Origin: Ancylobacter novellus
GTDB lineage: Bacteria; Pseudomonadota; Alphaproteobacteria; Rhizobiales; Xanthobacteraceae
Assembly (NCBI GenBank): GCA_003241485.1
Contig: QFQD01000015.1
Location: 1 to 52,408, forward strand
Direction of reading: 5' to 3'
DNA length: 52,408 bases
Shown here: positions 8,507-17,044 of the stretch, one piece after another
Layout of the letters: every line of letters starts with the position of its first letter
Numbering within the stretch: position 1 is the first letter of the stretch
The notes under the pieces: model-generated
What the model was told of the DNA's origin: nothing
The model's input: only the letters and a program-made list of their open reading frames with translations
Databases searched by the model: none
Position numbers and translations under genes: made by a program

Positions 8507-9289
8507 ATGAACGCGCCTATGAAGCCGAACGGCTACCGCAACCTCGCGGCCCGCTACAGCGACCTGACGTCCGACATGCTGGCGCCCGAGCGCACGCCGC
8601 TCGCGGATGCCTGGCTCGGCCTGCCCATGACCTTCGTCGCCGGCGCCACCAATGCCGGCGGCCTGCTGGCGGTCGGGCAGTACACCTCGCACATGTCCGG
8701 CATCATTTCGGCGGCGGCCGACCACGCCATTCTCGGCGCCATGGACCTCGTGCTCGCCGGTTTCGGCGCGCTCATCGCCTTCGTGCTCGGCGCGGCAACC
8801 TCGGCGGTGATGGTCAATTGGGGCCGGCTGCATTATGCGGGCCGCGAATATTCCCTGCCGCTGACGCTGGAGGCCATCCTGCTGCTCGCCTTCGGCGTGC
8901 TCGGCTTCTACACCCGCCAGTACAGCCTTGCGCTGGCGACCGAGGTCGCGGTGCTGTGCTTCATCATGGGGCTGCAGAACGCCACCGTGACCAAGCTGTC
9001 CGGCGCCAAGATCCGCACCACCCATATGACCGGCATCGTCACCGACATCGGCATCGAGCTGGGCAAGCTGTTCTATTCCAACCGTCGCCGCCGGGGCGCC
9101 GGGGCGCCGCTGGTGATGGCGGACCGCGAGAAGCTCAAGCTGCTGTCCTATTTCCTCGGCTGCTTCTTCTTCGGCGGGCTCGTCGGCGCCATCGGCTTCA
9201 ACTATGTCGGCTTCGTTTTCTCGGTGCCGCTGGCCCTGCTGGTCTTCGCTCTCGCCGGCCCTTCGGCGCTGCGCATCCTGTTCCGCTGA
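8507..9289 (+). CDS. DUF1275 (YoaK family) membrane protein
   Basis: 260 aa with about six hydrophobic helices. Diagnostic DUF1275 stretches are DAWLGLPMTFVAGATNAGGL near the N-terminus and FIMGLQNATVTKLSGAKIRT followed by THMTGIVTDIGIELG in the middle. The family is annotated as possible transporters, but no substrate is established. It lies in the same direction as the gbdR-like gene and dgcA, with 96 and 133 bases to its neighbours, so it could be co-regulated. The link to betaine metabolism is by position only. Confidence 0.88.
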   Translation: MNAPMKPNGYRNLAARYSDLTSDMLAPERTPLADAWLGLPMTFVAGATNAGGLLAVGQYTSHMSGIISAAADHAILGAMDLVLAGFGALIAFVLGAATSAVMVNWGRLHYAGREYSLPLTLEAILLLAFGVLGFYTRQYSLALATEVAVLCFIMGLQNATVTKLSGAKIRTTHMTGIVTDIGIELGKLFYSNRRRRGAGAPLVMADREKLKLLSYFLGCFFFGGLVGAIGFNYVGFVFSVPLALLVFALAGPSALRILFR

Positions 9290-9422
9290 AGCGGGTCGCA
9301 GTTCTCCCGGTGTGATGGCGCAAATCTTCTGTTCGTCATAGGCGTTTGCGACCTATCGTGCGAGCATCGGAGCCGCTCCCGCATCGGGGTCCGGCCCGTG
9401 GTCGAAGGAGCGCGCGGCCATC

Positions 9423-11462
9423 ATGATCGCCAATGCCGAGGCATTGCTGAAACCCTTGACCATCAAGGGCCTCACCATCCGCAACCGCGTGATGTCGACC
9501 TCGCACGCGCCCGGCTACGGCAAGGACGGCAAGCCGCAGGAGCGCTACCAGCTCTACCATATGGAGAAGGCCAAGGGCGGCATCGGCCTGACCATGTTCG
9601 GCGGCTCCTCCTCGGTCGCCATCGACAGTCCGGCCGCGCCCTGGAACCAGATCTCGGTCGCTGACGACAGCGTCATCCCCTATTTCCAGCAGTTTTCCGA
9701 GCGCGTGCACGCCCACGGCGCCAAGCTGATGATCCAGCTCACCCATATGGGCCGGCGCACCAAATGGGACACGGAGAACTGGTTCCCCACCCTCTCCTCC
9801 TCCGCCCGCCGCGAGCCCACCTCGCGCACCATTCCCCGCGCGATGGACAGGAACGACATACGCCGCGTGGTGCGGGCCTTTGCCGAGGCGGTGCGCCGCT
9901 GCAAGGAGGGCGGGCTGGACGGCTGCGAGATTTCCGCCGCCCACGGCCATCTCGTCGACCAGTTCTGGTCGCCCAGCGTGAACCAGCGCGACGACGAATA
10001 TGGCGGCAGCCTCGAGAATCGCATGCGGTTCGGCATCGAGGTGCTGGAAGCGATGCGCGAGGCGGTCGGGTCGGATTACGTCATCGGCATGCGCATGTCC
10101 GGCGACGAGATGATCGCTGACGGGCTGAGCCACGAGGACTGCGTCGCCATCGCGTCCGAATATGCCAAGCGCGGCCTTGTCGACTTCCTCAACATCCTTG
10201 GCGGACAGGCGCGGGACGAGATGTCCCATGCCGTCTCGCTGCCCAACATGTCCTTCCCCGTCGCGCCCTTCCTGTTCCTGCCGAGCGCCATCAAGCGCGA
10301 GGTGGACGTGCCGATCTTCCACGCCCAGCGTGTCACGGACCTCGCCACCGGCGCCCGCGCGGTCGCCGAAGGCCACGTCGACATGATCGCGATGACCCGC
10401 GCCCACATCGCCGATCCGCATCTCGTCAAGAAGCTGATGGAAGGGCGCGACGACGACATCCGCCAGTGCGTCGGCGCCGGCTACTGCATCGATCGCATCT
10501 ATGTCGGCGGCGACGCGCTGTGCATCCAGAACGCGGCGACGGGGCGCGAGGCGACCATGCCGCACGTCATCGCCAAGGCAGAGGTGGCGCGCAAGGTCGT
10601 GGTGGTCGGCGCCGGCCCCGGCGGGCTGGAAGCGGCTCGCGTCTGCGCCGAGCGCGGCCATTCCGTGGTTCTGTTCGAGAAGGAGCCCGTGGTCGGCGGC
10701 CAGATCAACATCGCCGCGAAGGCGACGTGGCGCGAGGCGCTGTCCGGCATTCCGCGCTGGCTGTTCGGTCAGGTATCGAAGAAGGGCGTAGACCTTCGCC
10801 TCGGCACCGAGGCGACCGAAGCCGCCATCCTCACTGAAGCGCCGGACGTGGTCATCATGGCGACTGGCGGCCTGCCCAATGCCGGTCACGTCAAGGGCCG
10901 CGAGCACGCCGTCACCACATGGGACGTGCTGACCGGCAAGGTGGAACCCACCGGCTCCGTGCTGCTGTTCGACGAGATCGGCGGCCACAATGCCGCCTCC
11001 ACGGCCGAGGTGCTGGCGAAGAAGGGTTGCCTCGTCGAGATGGCGACGCACGATCTGCAGATCGCCCAGGAGGTCGGCACCACCAACAAGCCGATCCACC
11101 TGCGCGAACTCTACAAGCTCGGCGTGGTGCTCTCGCCCAATATGGAGCTGATCGAGATCTATCCCGAGGGCAACCGCCTCGTCGCCGCGCTGCGCAACAC
11201 CATGACCGACGCGGAAGAGGAGCGCGTGGTCGACCGCGTCGTGGTCGACTACGGCATGCTTCCCGTGGACGGCCTGTTCGAGACGCTGCGCGAAAAATCC
11301 GTCAATGACGGCGAGACGGACCTCGACGCGCTGGTGGAGGGCCGCCCGCAGCGCTGGAGCGGCCAGCCCGGCTTCGCGCTCTACCGCGTCGGCGACGCCT
11401 GGACGGGGCGCAATATCCACGCGGCGATCTACGACGCGCTGCGCCTGTGCAAGGACATCTGA
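9423..11462 (+). CDS. dgcA: dimethylglycine demethylase, flavin subunit DgcA
   Basis: 679 aa, the length of the Old Yellow Enzyme/2,4-dienoyl-CoA reductase-like family. It oxidatively removes a methyl group from dimethylglycine to give sarcosine. Residues 1 to about 370 form the FMN-binding TIM barrel (RNRVMSTSHAPGYG, CEISAAHGHLVDQFWSP). Cysteines of the CVGAGYC motif near residue 350 and of ALCIQNAATG belong to the usual iron-sulfur segment. A Rossmann dinucleotide fold follows (VVVVGAGPGGLEAARV, near 392). An AAGGAG sits 13 bases before ATG 9423, a rather long spacing. It heads a tight run with dgcB, etfA and etfB. Confidence 0.9.
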   Translation: MIANAEALLKPLTIKGLTIRNRVMSTSHAPGYGKDGKPQERYQLYHMEKAKGGIGLTMFGGSSSVAIDSPAAPWNQISVADDSVIPYFQQFSERVHAHGAKLMIQLTHMGRRTKWDTENWFPTLSSSARREPTSRTIPRAMDRNDIRRVVRAFAEAVRRCKEGGLDGCEISAAHGHLVDQFWSPSVNQRDDEYGGSLENRMRFGIEVLEAMREAVGSDYVIGMRMSGDEMIADGLSHEDCVAIASEYAKRGLVDFLNILGGQARDEMSHAVSLPNMSFPVAPFLFLPSAIKREVDVPIFHAQRVTDLATGARAVAEGHVDMIAMTRAHIADPHLVKKLMEGRDDDIRQCVGAGYCIDRIYVGGDALCIQNAATGREATMPHVIAKAEVARKVVVVGAGPGGLEAARVCAERGHSVVLFEKEPVVGGQINIAAKATWREALSGIPRWLFGQVSKKGVDLRLGTEATEAAILTEAPDVVIMATGGLPNAGHVKGREHAVTTWDVLTGKVEPTGSVLLFDEIGGHNAASTAEVLAKKGCLVEMATHDLQIAQEVGTTNKPIHLRELYKLGVVLSPNMELIEIYPEGNRLVAALRNTMTDAEEERVVDRVVVDYGMLPVDGLFETLREKSVNDGETDLDALVEGRPQRWSGQPGFALYRVGDAWTGRNIHAAIYDALRLCKDI

Positions 11463-11481
11463 GGGTGGGCACGCGAACGCC

Positions 11482-13413
11482 ATGACCCCCGCCGCGCCCG
11501 GCCTCTCCCTCCTCGTGCTGGCCCTCGCCGCGATTGCGGCAGGACTGGCATTGCGCCGCACGCTTCTGTGGCGGGCGGGGCGCGCGGCGAAGGTGGACTG
11601 GGCGCGCGGTCTGCTGGCCTTGCCGAAGCGCTATCTCGTCGACGTGCACCACATCGTCGGGCGCGATCCCTATGCGGCGCGCATGCATGCGCTCACGGCC
11701 GGCGGCCTGCTCGGGGGCTCGGCGCTGGCGCTGCTCGGGCTGATCCCACCCCTGGGCGCCTCGCGTCTGTTCTGGGCGCTCATCGCCCTCGCCTTCGGCG
11801 TTGCCTTTGCCGGCGGCTACATGGTCGGGCGCCGGCGCCTTCCGACCAGGCCCGCCCGGCTCTCAGGTGGACGTTTCCAGCGCCTGCCCTTCTTCCTCGC
11901 GGCCTATTCCGGCGGCGCCTTCCTCGTCGCGCTCGACGCGGCGCTCGGCGGCAAACTCTGGCCGCTCGGCTGGCTCGGTCTCGGGCTGGCAGCGGTCGGC
12001 GGGCTCCTGCTGGTGCTGCAGATCGACAAGGGGCCGATGCGCCACGCCTTTGCCGGCGCCGCCCATCTCGTCGCCCATCCACGCCCCGGCCGCTTCAACG
12101 GCGAACGCGCCACCGCGTTGATGCCGCTCGACCTCGACGCCCCGCGCCTGGGCGTCGCCACGCCGTCCGATTTCGCCTTCAACCGGCTGATCGGCTTTGA
12201 TGCGTGCATCCAGTGCGGGCGCTGCGAGACCGCCTGTCCCGCCTTCGCCGCCGGCCAGCCGCTGAACCCCAAGCGGCTGATCCAGGACCTCGCCGCCGCG
12301 ATCCAGCCAAACGCCAGCAATGCCGCCTATACCGGGAGCCCCTACCCGCAGGCGCGCGACGTCGCCGGGGTCGGCGGGCCGGAGCTGCCGCTGATCGGTG
12401 CGGGGGCGATGATCCACCCGGACACGCTGTGGTCCTGCACCACCTGCCGCGCCTGCGTCGAGGAATGCCCGATGATGATCGAGCATGTCGACGCCATCGT
12501 GGATCTGCGCCGCTTCCAGACGCTGGAGCTCGGCGCCCTGCCGGTGAAGGCCGCCCCACCGCTTGCCGAGTTGCGCTATGCCGACGAGCCGGGCGGGCGC
12601 CCGCTCAAAGCCCGCACAGACTTCGCCGCCGGGCTCACCCTGCCGCTGATCTCCGCGAAGGGCCATGCCGACGTTCTGCTGTGGCTCGGCGAAGGCGCCT
12701 ATGAGCTGCGCTATGGCCGCACGCTGCGCGCCCTTGTCACCCTGCTGCACAAGGCCGGCGTCGACTTCGCCGTGCTTGGCGAGGAAGAGCGCGACTGCGG
12801 CGACCTCGCCCGCCGGCTCGGCGACGAAGCCACCTTCCAGCGCCTCGCCCGCGACAACATCGCCACCCTGTCGCGCTACTCCTTCGCGCGCATCCTCACC
12901 GCCGACCCGCATGCTCTGCACGCCCTGCGCAACGAATATGCGCCGTTCGGCGGCGACTATGAGGTGGTGCACCACACCGCCTTCCTCGATGAACTCGTGG
13001 CCGCGGGCCGGCTCGGCGTTGGCGCGCTTGGCGAGACGCGCGTGACCTATCACGACCCCTGCTATCTCGGCCGCTACAATGGCGAGATCGACGCCCCCCG
13101 CCGCCTGCTCGACCGGCTTGGCCTGCAAAGGCTGGAGATGGAGCGGTCCGGCAAGCGCTCCATGTGCTGCGGCGGTGGCGGCGGCGCGCCGGTCAGCGAC
13201 ATTGAGGGCGAACGCCGCATCCCGGACCTTCGCATGGGGCAGGCTGCCGTCACCGGCGCCAGCATCGTCGCTGTCGCCTGCCCGCAATGTTCCGCCATGC
13301 TGGAAGGCGTCACCGGCGAACGCCCGCAGGTGAATGACATCGCCGAGCTGGTGCTGATGGCGGTCGAGGCGGCCGGCACGACCGCTGCACCACAGCCGCG
13401 GGTGCCGGCATGA
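11482..13413 (+). CDS. dgcB: dimethylglycine demethylase, iron-sulfur subunit DgcB
   Basis: 643 aa. About five hydrophobic helices lie in residues 8-25, 68-90, 96-113, 136-155 and 158-178. Two 4Fe-4S binding motifs follow (CIQCGRCETACP near 241 and CTTCRACVEECP near 318), then a heterodisulfide-reductase-like cysteine-rich CCG domain (DPCYLGRYNGE near 525, MCCGGGGGAP near 561, ACPQCSAML near the end). The membrane part plus iron-sulfur clusters suggests electrons from DgcA are passed to the quinone pool. It begins 19 bases after dgcA and its TGA overlaps the etfA start as ATGA. Confidence 0.9.
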   Translation: MTPAAPGLSLLVLALAAIAAGLALRRTLLWRAGRAAKVDWARGLLALPKRYLVDVHHIVGRDPYAARMHALTAGGLLGGSALALLGLIPPLGASRLFWALIALAFGVAFAGGYMVGRRRLPTRPARLSGGRFQRLPFFLAAYSGGAFLVALDAALGGKLWPLGWLGLGLAAVGGLLLVLQIDKGPMRHAFAGAAHLVAHPRPGRFNGERATALMPLDLDAPRLGVATPSDFAFNRLIGFDACIQCGRCETACPAFAAGQPLNPKRLIQDLAAAIQPNASNAAYTGSPYPQARDVAGVGGPELPLIGAGAMIHPDTLWSCTTCRACVEECPMMIEHVDAIVDLRRFQTLELGALPVKAAPPLAELRYADEPGGRPLKARTDFAAGLTLPLISAKGHADVLLWLGEGAYELRYGRTLRALVTLLHKAGVDFAVLGEEERDCGDLARRLGDEATFQRLARDNIATLSRYSFARILTADPHALHALRNEYAPFGGDYEVVHHTAFLDELVAAGRLGVGALGETRVTYHDPCYLGRYNGEIDAPRRLLDRLGLQRLEMERSGKRSMCCGGGGGAPVSDIEGERRIPDLRMGQAAVTGASIVAVACPQCSAMLEGVTGERPQVNDIAELVLMAVEAAGTTAAPQPRVPA

Positions 13414-14597
13414 ACCGCATTCGCCGCGATCCCCGCGCGGAGCGGGCCGCCCATCGCATCGACGGCACGGCGCGGCTGCGCTTCGACCTTGCAAGCGCGC
13501 CGACAATGAGCGCCCGCCTGCGTCGCGATCCACGCGCCGAGGAGAGCCGCGCCCTGGTGCCGGGCAAGCTGCGGCGCCGGCTCGATCGCACCCAGCGCAT
13601 CGCGTCCGCCAGCGTCCGCCCGGCCGAGTTCGTGGAGGAGGCGGGTCCACGGCTCAGGATCATCGCCGAGCCGGCCTTTCTCGTGGCGGTGATACCCGAC
13701 GCACCCGGGGGTCGACTGACCCCGCATGACCGCCAGCTTTTCGGCGCCGCGCGGCTGCTGGCCGATGCTGGCGGCGGCGCGGTGCTGGCGCTCATGCAGA
13801 CGCCATCTGACGACTTCGCGACGGCGGGCGCCGATCGCGTGCTCGCCTTGCCCGTCGCCGGCTACGATCCGGAGGCCAAGGCCAGCGCCGTCGAGGCTGT
13901 TCTGGAAAAGCTCGACATCCGCCACGCGCTGTTTCCTGAGAGCGCGGAGGGCGGCGATCTCGCCCGGCGTGTCGCCGCGCTCACCGGCGAGAGGCTGTTC
14001 GCCGGCGCCGAGAGCCTCAGCCCCAAGGGCGTCACCCGCGCGGCGCAGGGAAAGCGCGTCGAGCAGCGCGGCACCCCGCCCCGCCTCATCAGCCTCGCCG
14101 CCGATGCGGTCGCCGCGCATGCCGGCACGATGCACGAGGCCTTGCCGGTTGAATTCGCCTTCCCCGCACAGGCGCCGGGCGCGATCCTCTCTGCCGAATT
14201 CGTACCGGCCGATCCCTCAAACGTGTCGCTTGCCGAGGCGGATTTCGTCACCTCCGCCGGCAATGGCATCAGCGATTTCGACGCCTTCCGTGCGCTCGTC
14301 GCCGCGCTCGGCGCCACGCCCGGGGCCAGCCGCATGGTGTGCGACGCGGGCCTCATGCCACGCGCCGCGCAGGTCGGCGCGTCCGGCACGGTGCTGGACG
14401 CGACATGCTATTTCGCCCTCGGCATCGCCGGCGCGCCGCAGCATCTGCAGGGCATCGCGAAATGCGAGCATGTGGTGGCGGTGAATACCGACCTGCACGC
14501 CGCGATGATCGAGCGCGCCGGCCTCGCCATTGTCGCCGACGCGCAGCAGGTGATGCCGGCGCTCCTCAGCCTGCTCGATTCGGAGCGTGCGTCATGA
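13410..14597 (+). CDS. etfA: dedicated electron transfer flavoprotein alpha subunit
   Basis: 395 aa, longer than canonical EtfA (about 310). The C-terminal FAD domain is clear (FVTSAGNGISDFDAFRALV, MPRAAQVGASGTVLDATCYF, GIAGAPQHLQGIAKCEHVVA). The first 85 residues are an arginine-rich extension that contains RRDPRAE twice, at 5-11 and 38-44. The gene overlaps dgcB and etfB by four bases at each end, so the four-gene run is almost certainly translationally coupled. It should take electrons from the demethylase flavins of this pathway. The role of the extension is unknown; interaction with DgcB is possible. Confidence 0.87.
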   Translation: MNRIRRDPRAERAAHRIDGTARLRFDLASAPTMSARLRRDPRAEESRALVPGKLRRRLDRTQRIASASVRPAEFVEEAGPRLRIIAEPAFLVAVIPDAPGGRLTPHDRQLFGAARLLADAGGGAVLALMQTPSDDFATAGADRVLALPVAGYDPEAKASAVEAVLEKLDIRHALFPESAEGGDLARRVAALTGERLFAGAESLSPKGVTRAAQGKRVEQRGTPPRLISLAADAVAAHAGTMHEALPVEFAFPAQAPGAILSAEFVPADPSNVSLAEADFVTSAGNGISDFDAFRALVAALGATPGASRMVCDAGLMPRAAQVGASGTVLDATCYFALGIAGAPQHLQGIAKCEHVVAVNTDLHAAMIERAGLAIVADAQQVMPALLSLLDSERAS

Positions 14598-15355
14598 AGA
14601 TCGCGGTGCTGCTTTCCGCCGGCCGCCACCCGATCTCCGGCAGACCCGCGCCGGTGCCGGTCGAACTGCAGGCCATACGCCTCGCCGCTTGCCTTGGTGG
14701 TGAGGTGACCGGCCTGCATGCCGGCCCGGACGCCGCCCCGCTCAAGGACGCGCTCGGCTACGGCCTGCCGCGCCTCGTGCACTACGCGATCGCGGCCGGG
14801 GACGATCCGCTGGCGAGCCTCGTCGCGGCCCTGCATGAGGGCGCCTATGATCTGATTCTCGCCGGGCGCATGGGACAGGGCGGCGAGGATAGCGGCCTGC
14901 TGCCCTATGCGCTCGCCCGCGCGCTGGGCCGGCCGATCATTGCCGACGCGAGCGCGCTCCGTGCAGGCCCCCAGCCCGGCACGCTTAACCTCGAACAGGC
15001 CCTGCCGCGCGGCGCGCGCCGCCGGCTGGTCATCCGCCTGCCGGCGCTGGTCACGGTGCATCCGGCCGCGCCGGCCCCCGCGCCCTTCGCCTATGCCGCC
15101 ATGCGGCGCGGCGGTGTCGAGACCCGGCCGGGCATCGCCTCGCCTCGTGCGGAAAGCGCTCTGGAGGAGCGGGCCTATCGTCCCCGCCCGAAGATGATCG
15201 CCAAGGCCGCCGCCGGCGCCAGCGCCGCCGAGCGGCTGAAGGCGGCAACGCAGTCGGCCAGCGGCGGCGGCCGCCTGCTGGTCGATCCCACACCGGAGGA
15301 CGCCGCGCGGGAGATTCTCGCCCATCTGCGCGAGATCGGCGTGCTCCGGCGCTAG
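14594..15355 (+). CDS. etfB: dedicated electron transfer flavoprotein beta subunit
   Basis: 253 aa, normal for EtfB. It begins MKIAVLLSAGRHPISGRPAP and carries the beta-subunit core (DLILAGRMGQGGEDSGLLPY, ALARALGRPIIADASAL), which binds AMP and partners EtfA. The C-terminal 90 residues are more variable and Ala/Arg-rich than in housekeeping EtfB. The ATG overlaps the etfA stop as ATGA. It converges with betA, with only 6 bases between the two stop codons, so the two operons may read into each other. Confidence 0.87.
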   Translation: MKIAVLLSAGRHPISGRPAPVPVELQAIRLAACLGGEVTGLHAGPDAAPLKDALGYGLPRLVHYAIAAGDDPLASLVAALHEGAYDLILAGRMGQGGEDSGLLPYALARALGRPIIADASALRAGPQPGTLNLEQALPRGARRRLVIRLPALVTVHPAAPAPAPFAYAAMRRGGVETRPGIASPRAESALEERAYRPRPKMIAKAAAGASAAERLKAATQSASGGGRLLVDPTPEDAAREILAHLREIGVLRR

Positions 15356-15361
15356 CGCCCC

Positions 15362-17044
15362 TCAGCGCTGCGCGCTCTGCCAGTTCGGCGCGACATAAGT
15401 GGGCGCGTTGGAAGGTGCCAGCAGCGGCTTGCCGAGAATGTGGTCCGCCGCCTTCTCCGCCATCATGATGGTCGGTGCATTGAGATTGGCGTTGGTGATG
15501 GAGGGCATGGTGGAGGAATCCACCACGCGCAGTCCCTCGACGCCGATCACCCGCATCTGCGGGTCCACCACCGCCAGCGGGTCGCTTACCGCGCCCATCT
15601 TGCAGGTGCAGGAGGGGTGGTAGGCGCTCTCCACATGCGCGCGCACGAATTCGTCGATCGCCTCATCGCTGGTCACCTCCGCACCAGGCTGGATCTCCCG
15701 GCCGCGATAGGGCTCGAATGCCTTCTGCGCGAAGATCTCGCGGGTGAGGCGCACACTGGCGCGGAACTCGACGAGGTCGTCGGGATGGGTGAGATAGTTG
15801 AACTGGATGCGCGGCTTGTCGGCGGGATCGGCGGAATTCAGCCGCACCCAGCCCCGGCTTTTCGAGCGCATCGGCCCGACATGCGCCTGGAAGCCGTGCT
15901 CGCTCGCCATGCCCCGCCCGTCATAGGTCACGGCGAGAGGGAGGAAATGGTACTGGATATCGGGCGAGGCGACGCCCGCGCGCGAGCGGATGAAGCCGCA
16001 GGTCTCGAAATGGTTTGTGGCGCCGAGCCCGTCCTTCGCCAGCAGCCAGCGCGCCCCGATCATGCCGCGGGCGAACAGCCCCATCTGTGAATAGAGCGAG
16101 ACCGGCTGCGTGCAGGCCTGCTGGAAATAGATCTCCAGATGATCCTGCAGATTTTCCCCGACGCCCGGCCGGTGCGCGAGGGTGGCGATGCCGTGCGAGG
16201 CGAGTTCGTCCGCATTGCCGATGCCGGACAGCTTCAGCATTTGCGGCGAGGCGATCGAGCCGGCCGACAGGATCACCTCGCGCGCGGCGCGCACCTCGTG
16301 CGTCTCGCCACCGCGCGACCAGGCGACCCCCACCGCGCGGCGCCCCTCGAACAGGATGCGCTCGACACGGGCATGGGTCTCGACCTTCAGGTTCGCCCGC
16401 TTCATCGCCGGCTTGAGATAGGCATTGGCCGCCGACCAGCGCACACCGTCCTTGACGGTCATGTCCATGCGGCCAAAGCCTTCCTGCTGGTAGCCGTTGA
16501 CGTCGTCGCTGGCGGGATAGCCCGCCTGCTGGGCCGCCTCGACGAAGGCGCGGTAGAGCGGATTCTTCAACGTGCCGTAGCGGTTCGCGAGCGGGCCCGT
16601 GGCGCCGCGATAGGCGTCGCCTCCCGAGTCCCGGCTTTCTTGGCGGCTCTCCGCCCGCTGGAAATAGGGCAGCACGTCGGCATAGGCCCAGCCCTGCGCG
16701 CCCTCCGCCTGCCAGCGGTCGAAATCCGCCGCGGCGCCGCGCATATAGACCATGCCGTTGATCGAGGAGGAGCCGCCCAGCACCTTGCCGCGCGGGCAAT
16801 GCAGCCGCCGGCCGCCGAGGCCGGGCTCCGGCTCGGTCTCGTACATCCAGTTGTATTTCTTCATGTTCATCGGGATGGAGAGCGCGCTCGGCATCTGGAT
16901 GAAGATGGAGCGGTCCGACCCGCCGAATTCCAGCACCAGCACGCGGTTGCGGCCGTCCGCGCTCAGCCGGTCGGCCAGCACGCAGCCGGCCGAGCCGGCG
17001 CCGATGATGACATAGTCGAAGATCTCGGTCGGGACGTTGCGCAT
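15362..17044 (-). CDS. betA: choline dehydrogenase (GMC oxidoreductase)
   Basis: 560 aa, standard length. The FAD-dependent, membrane-associated enzyme oxidises choline to betaine aldehyde. Visible are the N-terminal FAD-binding fold (YVIIGAGSAGCVLADRLSAD), the GMC signature (GKVLGGSSSINGMVYMRG) and the C-terminal catalytic His/Asn region (ESAYHPSCTCKMG and TNANLNAPTIMMAEKAAD). The ATG shares its A with the betB stop (TGATG), so the two are translationally coupled. Gene order on this strand is betI, betB, betA. Confidence 0.95.
   Translation of the reverse strand: MRNVPTEIFDYVIIGAGSAGCVLADRLSADGRNRVLVLEFGGSDRSIFIQMPSALSIPMNMKKYNWMYETEPEPGLGGRRLHCPRGKVLGGSSSINGMVYMRGAAADFDRWQAEGAQGWAYADVLPYFQRAESRQESRDSGGDAYRGATGPLANRYGTLKNPLYRAFVEAAQQAGYPASDDVNGYQQEGFGRMDMTVKDGVRWSAANAYLKPAMKRANLKVETHARVERILFEGRRAVGVAWSRGGETHEVRAAREVILSAGSIASPQMLKLSGIGNADELASHGIATLAHRPGVGENLQDHLEIYFQQACTQPVSLYSQMGLFARGMIGARWLLAKDGLGATNHFETCGFIRSRAGVASPDIQYHFLPLAVTYDGRGMASEHGFQAHVGPMRSKSRGWVRLNSADPADKPRIQFNYLTHPDDLVEFRASVRLTREIFAQKAFEPYRGREIQPGAEVTSDEAIDEFVRAHVESAYHPSCTCKMGAVSDPLAVVDPQMRVIGVEGLRVVDSSTMPSITNANLNAPTIMMAEKAADHILGKPLLAPSNAPTYVAPNWQSAQR

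Noticed and set aside
9336..11561. Very long minus-strand open frame opposite dgcA (741 codons); similar long frames lie opposite gbcA, dgcB, betA and the ABC exporter
   Set aside because: They lie antisense to genes with full family motifs, have no recognisable domains, and show the Arg/Gly/His-rich composition expected of shadow frames in GC-rich DNA.
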